DNA from: Constantimarinum furrinae
GTDB taxonomy: Bacteria; Bacteroidota; Bacteroidia; Flavobacteriales; Flavobacteriaceae
Direction: 5' to 3'
DNA length: 64,000 nucleotides
Assembly: GCF_014295415.1 (NCBI RefSeq)
Contig: NZ_CP052909.1
Coordinates: 620,001 to 684,000, forward strand
A program made the translations under genes and the position numbers. The notes below the pieces were generated by a model. The model was not told the origin of the DNA, did no database searches, and was given only the letters and a program-made list of their open reading frames with translations. The number at the start of each line of letters is the position of its first letter. Within the stretch, counting starts at the first letter, position 1. This document shows positions 8,386 to 17,311 of this stretch, one piece after another.

Positions 8386-9774
8386 ATGAAAAGTGCAAAA
8401 TCTTATATAGAAAAAAATAAAGAGCGATTTATAGACGAACTAATTCAACTACTGAAAATTCCTTCTATAAGCGCCGATTCGGCTTATAAAAACGATGTGA
8501 TAAAAACAGCCGAAGCCATTAAAAAAAGCCTTGAAAAAGCCGGATGTGACACTGTAGAGATCTGTAAAACCCCGGGCTACCCAATAGTATATGGCGAGAA
8601 GATCATCGATAAAAATCTACCCACTGTATTGGTTTACGGGCATTACGATGTACAACCCCCGGATCCCCTCGATCTGTGGGACAGTCCGCCGTTCGAACCC
8701 GTGATCAAAAAAACGGAACTTCATCCGGAAGGGGCGATCTTCGCCCGTGGAAGCTGTGACGATAAAGGACAAATGTACATGCACGTAAAGGCCTTAGAGT
8801 ATATGACACAAACCGATCAACTTCCCTGTAATGTCAAATTTATGATCGAAGGCGAAGAAGAAGTGGGGTCAGAAAGTCTGGGATGGTTCGTGGAACGTAA
8901 TCAGGAAAAACTGGCTAATGATGTGATCCTGATCAGCGATACCGGAATGATCGCCAATGATATCCCATCCATTACTACAGGATTACGCGGACTCAGCTAC
9001 GTAGAAGTTGAAGTCACCGGACCTAATCGCGATCTCCACAGCGGACTCTACGGCGGAGCTGTGGCCAATCCTATTAATGTATTAACCAAAATGATCGCTT
9101 CATTGCACGATGAGAACAACCACATCACCATTCCCGGTTTTTATGATGATGTCGATGAACTCTCTACTGCCGAACGGGCCAAAATGGCCGAAGCGCCCTT
9201 CAGTAAAGAGGCTTATAAAAAGGCCCTCGATATAGAAGATGTGTACGGTGAAGCAGGATATACCACCAACGAGCGAAATTCCATCCGGCCCACTCTTGAC
9301 GTAAACGGAATCTGGGGCGGCTACATTGGAGAAGGCGCCAAGACGGTCATCGCCAGTAAGGCATACGCAAAGATCAGTATGCGCCTGGTACCCGATCAGG
9401 ACTGGGAAAAGATCACACAATTGTTTAAGAATCATTTCGAAAGTATCGCTCCTAAAGGGGTCAAGGTGAAGGTGAAACCACATCACGGCGGACAAGCATA
9501 CGTTACCCCTATTGACAGTGTGGGCTATAGAGCGGCCTCTAAAGCCTATGAGGCTACTTTTGGCAAAACCCCTATTCCGCAGCGAAGTGGAGGAAGTATT
9601 CCCATAGTGGCATTGTTCGAAAAGGAGCTTAAGAGCAAGACGATTTTAATGGGCTTTGGTCTCGATAGTGATGCCATTCATTCGCCTAATGAACACTTCG
9701 GGATCTGGAATTATTTAAAAGGTATTGAAACCATTCCTCAGTTCTATCACTATTTTACCGAAATGAATACTTAG
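8386..9774 (+). CDS. M20 family dipeptidase
   Basis: 462 residues, the length of the carnosinase/CNDP-like branch of M20. The zinc site is complete: G-H86-Y-D88 (first ligand and catalytic Asp), D125 in R-G-S-C-D-D-K-G, and E157-E-E in I-E-G-E-E-E-V-G-S with the catalytic Glu. A lid/dimerisation domain lies between about 200 and 380 (D-L-H-S-G-L-Y-G-G), and the last His ligand is in A-I-H-S-P-N-E-H near the C-terminus. No signal peptide, so it probably hydrolyses dipeptides in the cytoplasm. Convergent with the PhnA-like gene across a 269-bp gap. Confidence 0.93.
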   Translation: MKSAKSYIEKNKERFIDELIQLLKIPSISADSAYKNDVIKTAEAIKKSLEKAGCDTVEICKTPGYPIVYGEKIIDKNLPTVLVYGHYDVQPPDPLDLWDSPPFEPVIKKTELHPEGAIFARGSCDDKGQMYMHVKALEYMTQTDQLPCNVKFMIEGEEEVGSESLGWFVERNQEKLANDVILISDTGMIANDIPSITTGLRGLSYVEVEVTGPNRDLHSGLYGGAVANPINVLTKMIASLHDENNHITIPGFYDDVDELSTAERAKMAEAPFSKEAYKKALDIEDVYGEAGYTTNERNSIRPTLDVNGIWGGYIGEGAKTVIASKAYAKISMRLVPDQDWEKITQLFKNHFESIAPKGVKVKVKPHHGGQAYVTPIDSVGYRAASKAYEATFGKTPIPQRSGGSIPIVALFEKELKSKTILMGFGLDSDAIHSPNEHFGIWNYLKGIETIPQFYHYFTEMNT

Positions 9775-10043
9775 GTTTTGGGGGTTTCCTCTTTCGCTTT
9801 ATATGGGTCAAATAGTTTATAACAAATAGCCCATAAAGCTCCAGAGGACCGCGCTTTCTACTGTATCCCTATAGCGGTCATGAAGTGAGTTGCGCTCTAC
9901 TTCATCGGCGCTACAGGGGATGCCGTTGCAATCGCTAACCCGGGCTCTCTGTAGTAATGACGGTCTACGCATCACTTGTGCATCGTACACGAGAACCGGA
10001 CGATTAATTTTGTGGGGGAAAAGTCTAAATGGAATAAAAAGGT
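9775..10043. other. Non-coding gap with one copy of a dispersed intergenic element
   Basis: No open frame with coding character. It holds a hairpin (ATGAAGT / ACTTCAT, about 9878-9904) and then the dispersed element at 9911-9945. No convincing terminator for the dipeptidase is seen. Confidence 0.6.
9911..9945 (+). repeat. Dispersed intergenic element, copy A
   Basis: Contains GGGAT-GCCGT-TGCAATC-G-CT-AAC-CCGG, the same scaffold as copies B (45215-45284) and C (62393-62452, inverted). Copy A lacks the CGGGCTTT block seen in the other two. Confidence 0.6.
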
Positions 10044-10622
10044 CTAGATCTTTTTTACGAACTTGGTAATGATCACGATCTGCTGACCGTCTACCTTACC
10101 CTCTATGTATTCGGCATTATCGTGATCCAGCGAAATACGTCGTACCGCTGTTCCCTGTTTGGCCACCATACTCGAGCCCTTTACTTTCAAATCCTTGATA
10201 AGAACCACGTTATCTCCTGCCTGTAATATGGCGCCATTACTGTCACGATGCACCGGTGCATTGCTCCTATCTACACCATCCCCGGCTTCTTTTGCCCATG
10301 CCTTTACCTCCTCATCCATATACATCATATCCAAGAGATCCTGAGGCCAGCCTTCGACTTTTAGTCGCTGAAGCATTCGCCATGCCATAACCTGAACCGC
10401 AGGAACCGTACTCCACATACTGTCGTTTAAACAACGCCAATGATTGGGATCTCTGTCTTCTTCATTTTCAATTTGATGGAAACAAGTGGAACAAAGTAAC
10501 ACAGCTGCATCAACTCCCGATCTAGGCGACGAAGGCACTTCATAGACATTGAGTTTCTCGGGATTGCCACATAGTTCACAGCTGTTATCGGCACGTTTTG
10601 CCAGTTCTCTTTCAATACTCAT
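10044..10622 (-). CDS. PhnA/YjdM-like zinc-ribbon domain protein
   Basis: 192 residues. The N-terminal zinc ribbon has C15-E-L-C18 and a second pair in L-L-C-S-T-C; the C-terminal SH3-like PhnA domain is marked by D-S-N-G-A-I-L-Q-A-G-D-N-V-V-L-I-K-D-L-K-V-K-G-S, split here by its Gly turns. Despite the historic name, PhnA is not shown to cleave C-P bonds and the family's role remains unclear. Cytosolic. Transcribed alone, convergent with the dipeptidase and divergent from the BlaI gene. Confidence 0.9.
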   Translation of the reverse strand: MSIERELAKRADNSCELCGNPEKLNVYEVPSSPRSGVDAAVLLCSTCFHQIENEEDRDPNHWRCLNDSMWSTVPAVQVMAWRMLQRLKVEGWPQDLLDMMYMDEEVKAWAKEAGDGVDRSNAPVHRDSNGAILQAGDNVVLIKDLKVKGSSMVAKQGTAVRRISLDHDNAEYIEGKVDGQQIVIITKFVKKI

Positions 10623-10696
10623 GGTTAATTTTTAAGACCGTAAAGGTAAGTGAATTATAATTTAATCAATTCAGTAAGGATGCCGGTAGGAGATGG

Positions 10697-10724
10697 TTGG
10701 CCGTTGGCAGTTGGCAGCGGGACG
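10697..10724. repeat. Short heptanucleotide repeat
   Basis: TTGGCCG, TTGGCAG, TTGGCAG, CGGGACG: about four 7-bp steps in the gap between the PhnA-like and BlaI genes. Same period as the other heptad arrays but a different sequence. Confidence 0.5.
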
Positions 10725-10790
10725 TAAGCTATAGCTTTAAAAAAATATAGCTTAAAAACTAATAAGCAATAGACAATATAATAATTCCCT

Positions 10791-10830
10791 CTACATTTGT
10801 AGAATTAAAAAAATTGTTCTACGTTTGTAG
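10791..10830 (+). promoter_or_regulatory. Tandem BlaI-type operators overlapping a promoter
   Basis: Two near-palindromes, CTACATTTGTAG (10791-10802) and CTACGTTTGTAG (10819-10830), are 28 bp apart. Both have the CTAC-n4-GTAG form of BlaI/MecI operators. TTTG at 10796-10799 and TACGTTTG at 10820-10827 are separated by 20 bp and fit the Bacteroidota -33/-7 promoter, so each operator covers one promoter element. This predicts autorepression by the BlaI protein encoded immediately downstream. Confidence 0.75.
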
Positions 10831-10852
10831 AGCAATCATTAAAAAGAAATCG

Positions 10853-11218
10853 ATGCAGCTATCAAATTCCGAAGAACAACTCATGCAGATCCTCTGGAAA
10901 CAGAAACGGGCATATATGAAAGATCTAATAGAGGCCTATGATGACCCTAAGCCGGCAACAACAACCGTAGCTACACTTTTAAAGCGGATGCAGGATAAAA
11001 AGTTTGTTGATTACACACAAAACGGAAGGTCGCGGGAATATTTTCCATTGGTAAAGAAGAAAGATTATTTCTCTAAGCATGTAAACGGACTCATTAAAAA
11101 TTTCTTTAATGACAGTGCTTCGCAATTCGCATCCTTTTTTACGCAGGAAACCAACCTCAGCAAGAAAGAACTCGAGGAATTAAAAAGCATCATCGATCAG
11201 CAAATAAAAAGAAAATAG
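10853..11218 (+). CDS. BlaI/MecI-family repressor (module 1)
   Basis: 121 residues from the chosen start. The winged-helix domain starts L-S-N-S-E-E-Q-L-M-Q-I-L-W-K, with the recognition helix region T-T-T-V-A-T-L-L-K-R-M and the wing V-D-Y-T-Q-N-G-R-S-R-E-Y-F-P. The C-terminal helices for dimerisation follow. An ORF start at 10814 was rejected because it would place the operator and promoter inside the gene. The M56 sensor gene starts 2 bp after the stop. In BlaI/BlaR1 pairs the sensor triggers cleavage of the repressor. Confidence 0.93.
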   Translation: MQLSNSEEQLMQILWKQKRAYMKDLIEAYDDPKPATTTVATLLKRMQDKKFVDYTQNGRSREYFPLVKKKDYFSKHVNGLIKNFFNDSASQFASFFTQETNLSKKELEELKSIIDQQIKRK

Positions 11219-11220
11219 TC

Positions 11221-12711
11221 ATGGAACTCTATATACTAAAATCGGCCGCATGCCTAGCCATACTCTTCGTTTTTTACAAATTAGTGCTGGAACGGTCTAC
11301 CATGCACTTCTTTAAACGAATATATCTACTGTCGGCATTAATAATTTCGATCATTTTTCCTTTAATCACATTTACAACCTATGTCACTGCTGCCGAAACA
11401 ACCATCCCGGCTCCAAATCCGGAAGTTCTCGTTGAAGTAGCTTCAAACCAATTTTCAATATGGAACTATCTTCCTGTATTACTTTGGGGGATGTATTTCG
11501 CCGGTTTCCTTTTCTTTAGCATCAGATTTATTAGAAATCTCTTATCTATTTTTAACAAGATCAAAAATAACCCTGTTCGCAAGGAAAGAAATGTCTTTCA
11601 TGTGTTATTGAGTAAATCGATTGTTCCTCATACCTTTTTCAGTTATATATTCTTGAATAAAACACAATATGACGCTAAGGAGATTCCCAAGGAGGTTTTA
11701 CTTCATGAGCAAGCCCATGCCAGTGAAAAACACAGTGTAGACCTTATTTTTGCAGAACTCATCAAGCTGGTGTTTTGGTTTAATCCATTTATCTGGTTGT
11801 TTAAAAGTGCAATCAAGCTCAATCATGAATTTCTGGCCGATACCAGAGTACTCAAACACGGTATTAATCCGATTGATTACCAACAAAAACTGGTTGCATT
11901 TTCGACTGCCGGAGATCATCAAATAATCCAACACAATGCGTTGGCGAATGCAAACACCTATTCATTCATCAAAAAACGATTAACAGTTATGAAAACACGA
12001 ACAACAAAAAGAGGCATGTGGCTACGAAGTCTGGTTATTTTACCATTACTGTCATTAATGCTTTTAAGTTTCAGCAATACAAGATACGTCGTAGTGAACC
12101 CCATCGGTGATATCAATCCGATATCGCAGCAAGACGACAAAAAGATCATACTTTATATAAAGAAAAAACAGATCTCCTTAAATGGTGAAGAGGTATCTGT
12201 ACAAAATTTTGCCGCCAAGGTTGACGCAATCACCAAAAACTGGAGCGAAGCCGACTTACGGAATTTCCGCTGGGACATCATTCTCGAAAAAGCAGATGAC
12301 GATGTGATCAACAAACTTCAAAAAGCATATACTACCACCCGACTGTACCGGTATAATCCAGAAAAGGCACCTTTTCCGCCACCACCGCCACCACCGCCAC
12401 CACCTGCTTCCGATGCACCAAAGGCACCCAAAGTTGTAAAGGGCGTAAACGACAAGGACGATATGAATCCACCACCCCCACCTAAAGCTCCTATCGAAGT
12501 AAAACAGGGAGTTTACGAACTACCCTCTCCGCCACCACCCCCGGATCCGGATCCTATAAAATACATTGAGAACTTGGCAAAAGGAGGAGCTACCTTCTAT
12601 TGGGGGCCGCATGAAGTGAGCAAAGAAGTAGCCATCAAAATGTTTAAAAAAAATAAGAATTTCGGAATTGACGCAAGCGAATTCCCCATTGTGCGTGTAG
12701 GTGGAGGATGA
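11221..12711 (+). CDS. M56 (BlaR1-like) metallopeptidase with ExbD/TolR-like C-terminal region
   Basis: 496 residues. Membrane helices lie near 1-20, 34-52 and 83-102. The cytosolic zinc protease loop has H162-E-Q-A-H166 and E203 in N-H-E-F-L-A-D, and another helix spans about 268-285. The periplasmic part is not a penicillin-binding domain: residues 307-379 (I-L-Y-I-K-K-K-Q-I-S-L-N-G-E-E-V, then I-I-L-E-K-A-D-D-D-V) resemble the periplasmic domain of ExbD/TolR. A proline-rich spacer (about 384-395 and later) leads to an unassigned end. Paired with BlaI module 1; the signal sensed is unknown but unlikely to be only beta-lactam. Confidence 0.88.
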   Translation: MELYILKSAACLAILFVFYKLVLERSTMHFFKRIYLLSALIISIIFPLITFTTYVTAAETTIPAPNPEVLVEVASNQFSIWNYLPVLLWGMYFAGFLFFSIRFIRNLLSIFNKIKNNPVRKERNVFHVLLSKSIVPHTFFSYIFLNKTQYDAKEIPKEVLLHEQAHASEKHSVDLIFAELIKLVFWFNPFIWLFKSAIKLNHEFLADTRVLKHGINPIDYQQKLVAFSTAGDHQIIQHNALANANTYSFIKKRLTVMKTRTTKRGMWLRSLVILPLLSLMLLSFSNTRYVVVNPIGDINPISQQDDKKIILYIKKKQISLNGEEVSVQNFAAKVDAITKNWSEADLRNFRWDIILEKADDDVINKLQKAYTTTRLYRYNPEKAPFPPPPPPPPPPASDAPKAPKVVKGVNDKDDMNPPPPPKAPIEVKQGVYELPSPPPPPDPDPIKYIENLAKGGATFYWGPHEVSKEVAIKMFKKNKNFGIDASEFPIVRVGGG

Positions 12712-12739
12712 TGCGACCTCTAACAGACTTTCAAAATAT

Positions 12740-12766
12740 CAAGCTCCAGAAAATGGAGCTTGTTTT
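12740..12766 (+). terminator. Terminator after BlaI-M56 module 1
   Basis: Perfect nine-base stem CAAGCTCCA / TGGAGCTTG with loop GAAAA, followed by TTTT, 28 bp after the M56 stop. Confidence 0.85.
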
Positions 12767-12911
12767 AGAATAAAAAAAGACGAACTGAAAATAAATCATC
12801 ACGTTAATCAAATGAGAACAACGTCTTAATTTCTGCTTTATCAATGGACTGTGTCCTAGTCCGTGTATTGACAACCCAAAGGAAAATCATTCGTATAAAT
12901 CTCTAATAGAA

Positions 12912-13763
12912 TTACTGAGAAGTTAATCGATCGATCACCAGATCAAAATCCTTTATTTCTACGTCCCCTGGTTGTCCTCCCCCTGTAGTGGAATATGCCA
13001 TTTCAACTATGGCTCCATTAGCTACAAAAGTATTTAACTGATACATTAGTATAGATTCACTTATATGATTGGATTCGCCCGATCCTCTTAGTAAAGGAAT
13101 GGTTTTCTGATAAATGACAATAGGGGAAGCAGGCGTTCCGATATTAATTCTTAGAACAACATAAGAGTTGTTATTGTCAGGAATCGCATTACATTGAAAT
13201 CGCATTAGGATGGAATCTCCTAGCGACAATGGAGTTAACTTATGATTGGTACTATTAAAGAACGACGTTGCAGCATATCCTTCCGGTGCATAAGCATCCA
13301 GCATAACATCTCCGTCGTTATTTTCAAAATTCATCAACAACTGTTCCCAGCCAATATTATTTGTAATATTGGCCGATGTTGCTCCAGTAATTACTTGACT
13401 GGTGTCCGAATCACGAAGCGCTACCCACCCTGTACGGCGAACGCCTCCGTCTTTTACCGACTTCCACTGAGTGCCGTCCCAATAATAAAATCCGGGACTC
13501 ACGTCCTTACTCTGATTCAAATTATTCGAGTAATTGGTATTATAGACAAGAAGCCCTTCGTAAGAACTGTCAATTCCAGAAATGGTCATAGTATCATCTG
13601 TTGCAGACAAAGCCACCCGGTTTATTAGTATTCCGCTATTAGCGCCCTCAATTTGAAGTGAGGTTCCGGAAAGCAGATTGGTGGTTCCTATACCCACCTG
13701 AGCAAAACCAGAATAGATATTACTTATTAAAATAAACACAAAAATTGAAAATATTCGTACCAT
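12912..13763 (-). CDS. Secreted protein with QVGIGTT-type mature N-terminus
   Basis: 283 residues from the chosen start. A signal peptide M-V-R-I-F-S-I-F-V-F-I-L-I-S-N-I-Y-S ends at F-A, followed by Q-V-G-I-G-T-T-N, a common mature start in flavobacterial surface proteins and fiber-like proteins. Residues ~75-95 carry G-F-Y-Y-W-D-G-T-Q-W-K-S, a small motif found in the same proteins. The C-terminal ~140 residues look like a beta-rich carbohydrate-binding or jelly-roll domain, not assigned. Starts at 13847 and 13778 are possible but would put residues before an otherwise well-formed signal peptide. Function unknown. Confidence 0.75.
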   Translation of the reverse strand: MVRIFSIFVFILISNIYSGFAQVGIGTTNLLSGTSLQIEGANSGILINRVALSATDDTMTISGIDSSYEGLLVYNTNYSNNLNQSKDVSPGFYYWDGTQWKSVKDGGVRRTGWVALRDSDTSQVITGATSANITNNIGWEQLLMNFENNDGDVMLDAYAPEGYAATSFFNSTNHKLTPLSLGDSILMRFQCNAIPDNNNSYVVLRINIGTPASPIVIYQKTIPLLRGSGESNHISESILMYQLNTFVANGAIVEMAYSTTGGGQPGDVEIKDFDLVIDRLTSQ

Positions 13764-13966
13764 AAACTGTGCGCGCATAATATTCTTAAGTCGGCAAGAT
13801 GCACATTTAATAGGCAAAAAGCAAATTTTAACACTTTTTAACACCAAATTTTACATATACTATAGAAAGAAATACTTTTCATTGATTAATCTGCTACAGT
13901 TCCCGCCTACAACAATTTATGGCGGAAATCGTTATATAAATTCATCAATCACCAAAACTAACAACT

Positions 13967-15067
13967 ATGCTACAACGATTTTTTATCTTCTGCTCAGGCG
14001 CCGATACCGATATACTTGAAGAATGCGCTCCCGGCGAACGCACGAAATATGCCGGAATTGGGGCAACAGTTTTCTTTACAGCGGTTATGGCCACGATCGC
14101 AGCATCGTATGCGTTGTTCACCGTTTTTGATACGCTGTATACAGCTATTTTCTTCGGAATTATATGGGGATTCCTCATCTTTAATCTGGATAGATTCATT
14201 GTTTCTACCATTAAAAAAAGAAATAATTTTTTCGATGAGATCATTCAGGCATCCCCCCGAATTGCACTGGCCATCATCATCGCCATAGTGATCTCAAAAC
14301 CACTTGAACTAAAAATATTTGAAAAAGAGATCAATCAGGTGCTGTTGGAAGAAAAGAACGATATGACCCTTGCCAACAAGGATCAACTGGCATTGCAATA
14401 TACCCCAACTATTGAGGCCCTTAATTCAGAAATAGAAACCTTAAAGAACGAAATCACCTCTAAGGAAACCGAGGTGAACGCCTTATACGACACCTATATA
14501 GCCGAGGCTGAAGGGCGTGCCGGTACCGAAATTCTGGGAAAAGGTCCGGTGTATAAGGAAAAACGCGAAAAACACGATGCCGAATTAGCAGCCCTACAGG
14601 AGCTGCGGGCAAACAATGCCGCTAAGATAGAAGCAAGTGAAGCACAGATCGCATTACTGGCTGCAGAATATCAGACCAAGGTGGCCGAAACACAACCGGT
14701 GATCGACGGCTTCGACGGACTCATGGCACGGGTTAATGCATTGGGCAAACTTCCTCTCTTGCCATCCCTGTTTATATTTTTGCTGTTTCTCGCCATAGAA
14801 ACCTCTCCTATCTTTGCAAAATTATTGTCGCCAAAGGGGGCCTACGACCTGAAGCTTGAAGAACAGGAAAGTGCTTTGAAGAGTTGGGTGAATCAGCAAA
14901 AAACTCAAAGAGAAGTACTGGTTACCACAGACCGCGATGTGAACAATCGTGTTTATGCCGATATAGCCGAAGAACAGGAGCTCTACGATTACAAGCGTAA
15001 AAAAGCCAGAGAGTTGATGCAAATGCAGGCAGATGCGTTCTATAAAAAACAAAAAAGCGTACTTTAG
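13967..15067 (+). CDS. DUF4407 domain membrane protein
   Basis: 366 residues. The family start is clear: F-F-I-F-C-S-G-A-D-x-D-I-L, then E-R-T-K-Y-A-G-I-G-A-T-V-F-F-T and the N-L-D-R-F-I-V-S motif between membrane helices. Four helices are predicted (about 29-48, 53-70, 95-112 and 255-280), with a long periplasmic or cytoplasmic coiled coil between the third and fourth (about 115-245) and a charged C-terminal tail. Function unknown. It is followed 72 bp later by an M23 peptidase gene on the same strand, so a link with the cell wall is possible but not shown. Confidence 0.9.
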   Translation: MLQRFFIFCSGADTDILEECAPGERTKYAGIGATVFFTAVMATIAASYALFTVFDTLYTAIFFGIIWGFLIFNLDRFIVSTIKKRNNFFDEIIQASPRIALAIIIAIVISKPLELKIFEKEINQVLLEEKNDMTLANKDQLALQYTPTIEALNSEIETLKNEITSKETEVNALYDTYIAEAEGRAGTEILGKGPVYKEKREKHDAELAALQELRANNAAKIEASEAQIALLAAEYQTKVAETQPVIDGFDGLMARVNALGKLPLLPSLFIFLLFLAIETSPIFAKLLSPKGAYDLKLEEQESALKSWVNQQKTQREVLVTTDRDVNNRVYADIAEEQELYDYKRKKARELMQMQADAFYKKQKSVL

Positions 15068-15087
15068 AGGGTAGTTAGTCTACGGAC

Positions 15088-15101
15088 TTCCGACTTCCAA
15101 C
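15088..15101. repeat. Two-unit heptanucleotide repeat
   Basis: CTTCCGA CTTCCAA in the 72-bp gap after the DUF4407 gene. Same sequence family as the longer arrays at 21887, 44025 and 45403. Confidence 0.5.
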
Positions 15102-15139
15102 AACAACCCAAACACTCAATGTAACCAATCAAAGATCCT

Positions 15140-15853
15140 ATGGGCTTTAGAGAATGGGCGATACAGAATCAGGTTTCGATAAGAAAAATGTTTCCTACGC
15201 TATCTTTTACCGAGATCATTGCACCCAATATGAGTGCTTCAGGAAAATTCTTTGAAGATGATCCGCAGCATGAAGATCTTGAAAAAGCAGCCCATCGGCT
15301 AAAAGACCTCGAACATCTGCATCCCGACGCCCTGTTTGCCAACGGTTATTTGGAGCAGCGTTCCTTTTACAACACCAAAGCCTACGAGCGACAGACTCCT
15401 GAGGGTATCGAATATCGGAATATTCATCTGGGCACCGATTTCTGGGTACCGGCGCAAACTCCGATTTACACGCCATACGACGGTAGAGTGGTCATTTCTC
15501 ATGATAACAACTTTCACAAGGATTACGGTCCAACTTTAATTCTGGAACATCGAGTAGGTCAAAATCGATTCTACACCCTTTATGGTCATCTTTCAAGGGC
15601 TTCACTGGAACTTTCAAGGGTAAATAAGATCATCCTTCAGGGAGATCGTATCGGGTTTATAGGAGACGCTTCAGAAAATGGAAATTGGTTACCTCATTTA
15701 CATTTTCAGCTCATTACCGAACTTCTCAACGAAACCGAAAACTATAATGGCGTCGCCTTTCCTTCAGAAATTGAACTCTGGAAAGAACGTTGTCCCGATC
15801 CCAATCTGATCTTTCAGGAATTCTTGCCATCCGCCGAGAACAATTCAGAATAA
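15140..15853 (+). CDS. M23 (LytM-like) metallopeptidase family protein
   Basis: 237 residues. The LytM zinc ligands are visible: H-L-G-T-D-F-W in the middle and H-L-H-F-Q-L near residue 195, with the usual P-Y-D-G-R-V-V and T-L-Y-G-H-L-S strands between. In the family these cleave peptide cross-links in peptidoglycan. No signal peptide or lipobox is seen in the N-terminal ~70 residues, which is unusual for a wall hydrolase; a cytosolic peptidase acting on other substrates is the alternative. Convergent with the ATP-grasp gene, 3 bp apart. Confidence 0.88.
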   Translation: MGFREWAIQNQVSIRKMFPTLSFTEIIAPNMSASGKFFEDDPQHEDLEKAAHRLKDLEHLHPDALFANGYLEQRSFYNTKAYERQTPEGIEYRNIHLGTDFWVPAQTPIYTPYDGRVVISHDNNFHKDYGPTLILEHRVGQNRFYTLYGHLSRASLELSRVNKIILQGDRIGFIGDASENGNWLPHLHFQLITELLNETENYNGVAFPSEIELWKERCPDPNLIFQEFLPSAENNSE

Positions 15854-15856
15854 TAC

Positions 15857-16756
15857 TTAACGATCCTTCATCATTCGTACAATACCTTCAGCAAAATTAT
15901 CTGCTGCAGGAGGATAATTCCGTATCCATAATTCGGGTTCAAAAATTTCCAGTTCAGAAAGCATCGGATTTCCTTGGGCGTCCCATATAAAATCTGCGCG
16001 ACCGTAAGCCGGAAGGATCTCACAACACCCAAAAACCTTTTCGGCAAGTGAAATTTCATCGGGAGAAGGATCATAGTGATGTACCGTTCCGTCATAATCA
16101 TCTTGAACTCTATAGTCCCCTTCTTTCGCTCGCTTAACAATGGCATGCGTATAGGTTCCGTTAAAAACCATTAATGACGACTCTCCCATACTGGTGATAG
16201 TCTCCTGATACTCTTGCACCAACATATCTCTTTCTCTCACGAGCTTACGAAACAACGCCTCATTTTCGGCAAGTTCATCGGCCATAATTTTATACGTAAG
16301 GTAGGCTCCACCCCCTATATTGGGCTTGATCACGATCGTCTTCCATTGTTGTGTTCTGGCAATTTCGGTTAAAGAGCGAAAAGCACCTTTTTTTACAAAG
16401 ACAGTCGGAACTATAGGAATGCCTTGTTGCTGAAGGTCTTCTAGATATTGTTTATCTACATTCCATCGTATGAGTGATAACGGATTAATGAGTTGTGTTT
16501 GTGTCGATACCTTTTCCATCCACGGACCAAATTCATCGTATCTATGAAAATAATCCCAAACCGTTCTAAACACCACAGCTTTGGTATTTCTCCAGGCATA
16601 ATTTGGGTCATCCCAGGGAATTCGGGTAACCGACAATCCCTTTTTCTCGAGAGCTCCTCTTAAAAGCTCGTATTCATCCAAAATATTCTGGATATATGGA
16701 GTGATGTGTGCAGCTTCAAAATAGGGCTTTGCGGTAACAATAGTGACGTCGACCAT
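15857..16756 (-). CDS. ATP-grasp domain protein (RimK/DcsG-like)
   Basis: 299 residues. The N-terminal domain has F-R-T-V-W-D-Y-F; the ATP-grasp core carries V-I-K-P-N-I-G-G-G-A-Y-L-T (P-loop-like ATP contact), a V-Q-E-Y-Q-E block that contacts adenine, and C-terminal acidic metal ligands in the A-D-F-I-W-D and S-E-L-E-I-F-E-P blocks. This layout matches the RimK-related cluster that includes cycloserine-type ligases, enzymes that join an acid to an amine through an acyl phosphate. The substrate is unknown; neighbouring genes give no pathway. Cytosolic. Confidence 0.88.
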   Translation of the reverse strand: MVDVTIVTAKPYFEAAHITPYIQNILDEYELLRGALEKKGLSVTRIPWDDPNYAWRNTKAVVFRTVWDYFHRYDEFGPWMEKVSTQTQLINPLSLIRWNVDKQYLEDLQQQGIPIVPTVFVKKGAFRSLTEIARTQQWKTIVIKPNIGGGAYLTYKIMADELAENEALFRKLVRERDMLVQEYQETITSMGESSLMVFNGTYTHAIVKRAKEGDYRVQDDYDGTVHHYDPSPDEISLAEKVFGCCEILPAYGRADFIWDAQGNPMLSELEIFEPELWIRNYPPAADNFAEGIVRMMKDR

Positions 16757-16841
16757 CTTCAGGAATTGAAGCTGAAAGTTAATAGAATTATTTCTAATTC
16801 ATTATAAAACCCGTTATCTTTAAAAACCAAAATTTGGAATT

Positions 16842-17279
16842 ATGAAACATCTCCTGCTCCTATTATTTTTGTTGTCCACTGTTCATGTAGCTACAGCTCA
16901 AAATTCACTTACTGAAGACCGAAAAGCCATACTGGAGGTTATGAAAACTCAGGAAAAAGCCTGGTCTCAAAACGATCTGGAGGGATTTATGCAAGGATAC
17001 TGGAAAAGTGATTCATTAAAATTTTACGGAAGTTCGGGAATAACCTACGGCTGGGAACAAACGCTTGCGAACTATAAAAAAGGGTATCCAACCAAAGAGT
17101 ACTCCGGTACGTTAAGCTTTAAGTTACACGACATTTCTAAAATAGAGAATAACAGCTATTGGGTCATGGGGGAATATTTTCTGAAACGTTCTGTAGGTGA
17201 TGCTAATGGAATTTTTATGATCATCTTTAAAAAGATAGACGGCGAGTGGAAGATCGTTGCCGATATGTCCTGCGGATAA
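16842..17279 (+). CDS. Secreted SnoaL/DUF4440-type NTF2-like protein
   Basis: 145 residues. A signal peptide (M-K-H-L-L-L-L-L-F-L-L-S to A-T-A) is cut before Q-N-S. The remainder is one NTF2-like cone fold of the DUF4440/SnoaL type: A-I-L-E-V-M-K-T-Q-E-K-A-W-S-Q-N-D near the start and a final W-K-I-V-A-D strand. These are small periplasmic proteins with no agreed activity. A TATCTTTA -7-like box is at 16815-16822, 20 bp before the start. Confidence 0.85.
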   Translation: MKHLLLLLFLLSTVHVATAQNSLTEDRKAILEVMKTQEKAWSQNDLEGFMQGYWKSDSLKFYGSSGITYGWEQTLANYKKGYPTKEYSGTLSFKLHDISKIENNSYWVMGEYFLKRSVGDANGIFMIIFKKIDGEWKIVADMSCG

Positions 17280-17311
17280 AAAATGCTGAAAAACTAAAAA
17301 ACATAATTCAA

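Noticed and set aside
10814-10852. Upstream extension of BlaI 1 by 13 residues.
   Set aside because: It would place the operator and the -7 promoter box inside the coding region.
13242-13628. 128-codon plus frame opposite the QVGIGTT protein.
   Set aside because: No signal or domain; the minus frame has a signal peptide and family motifs.
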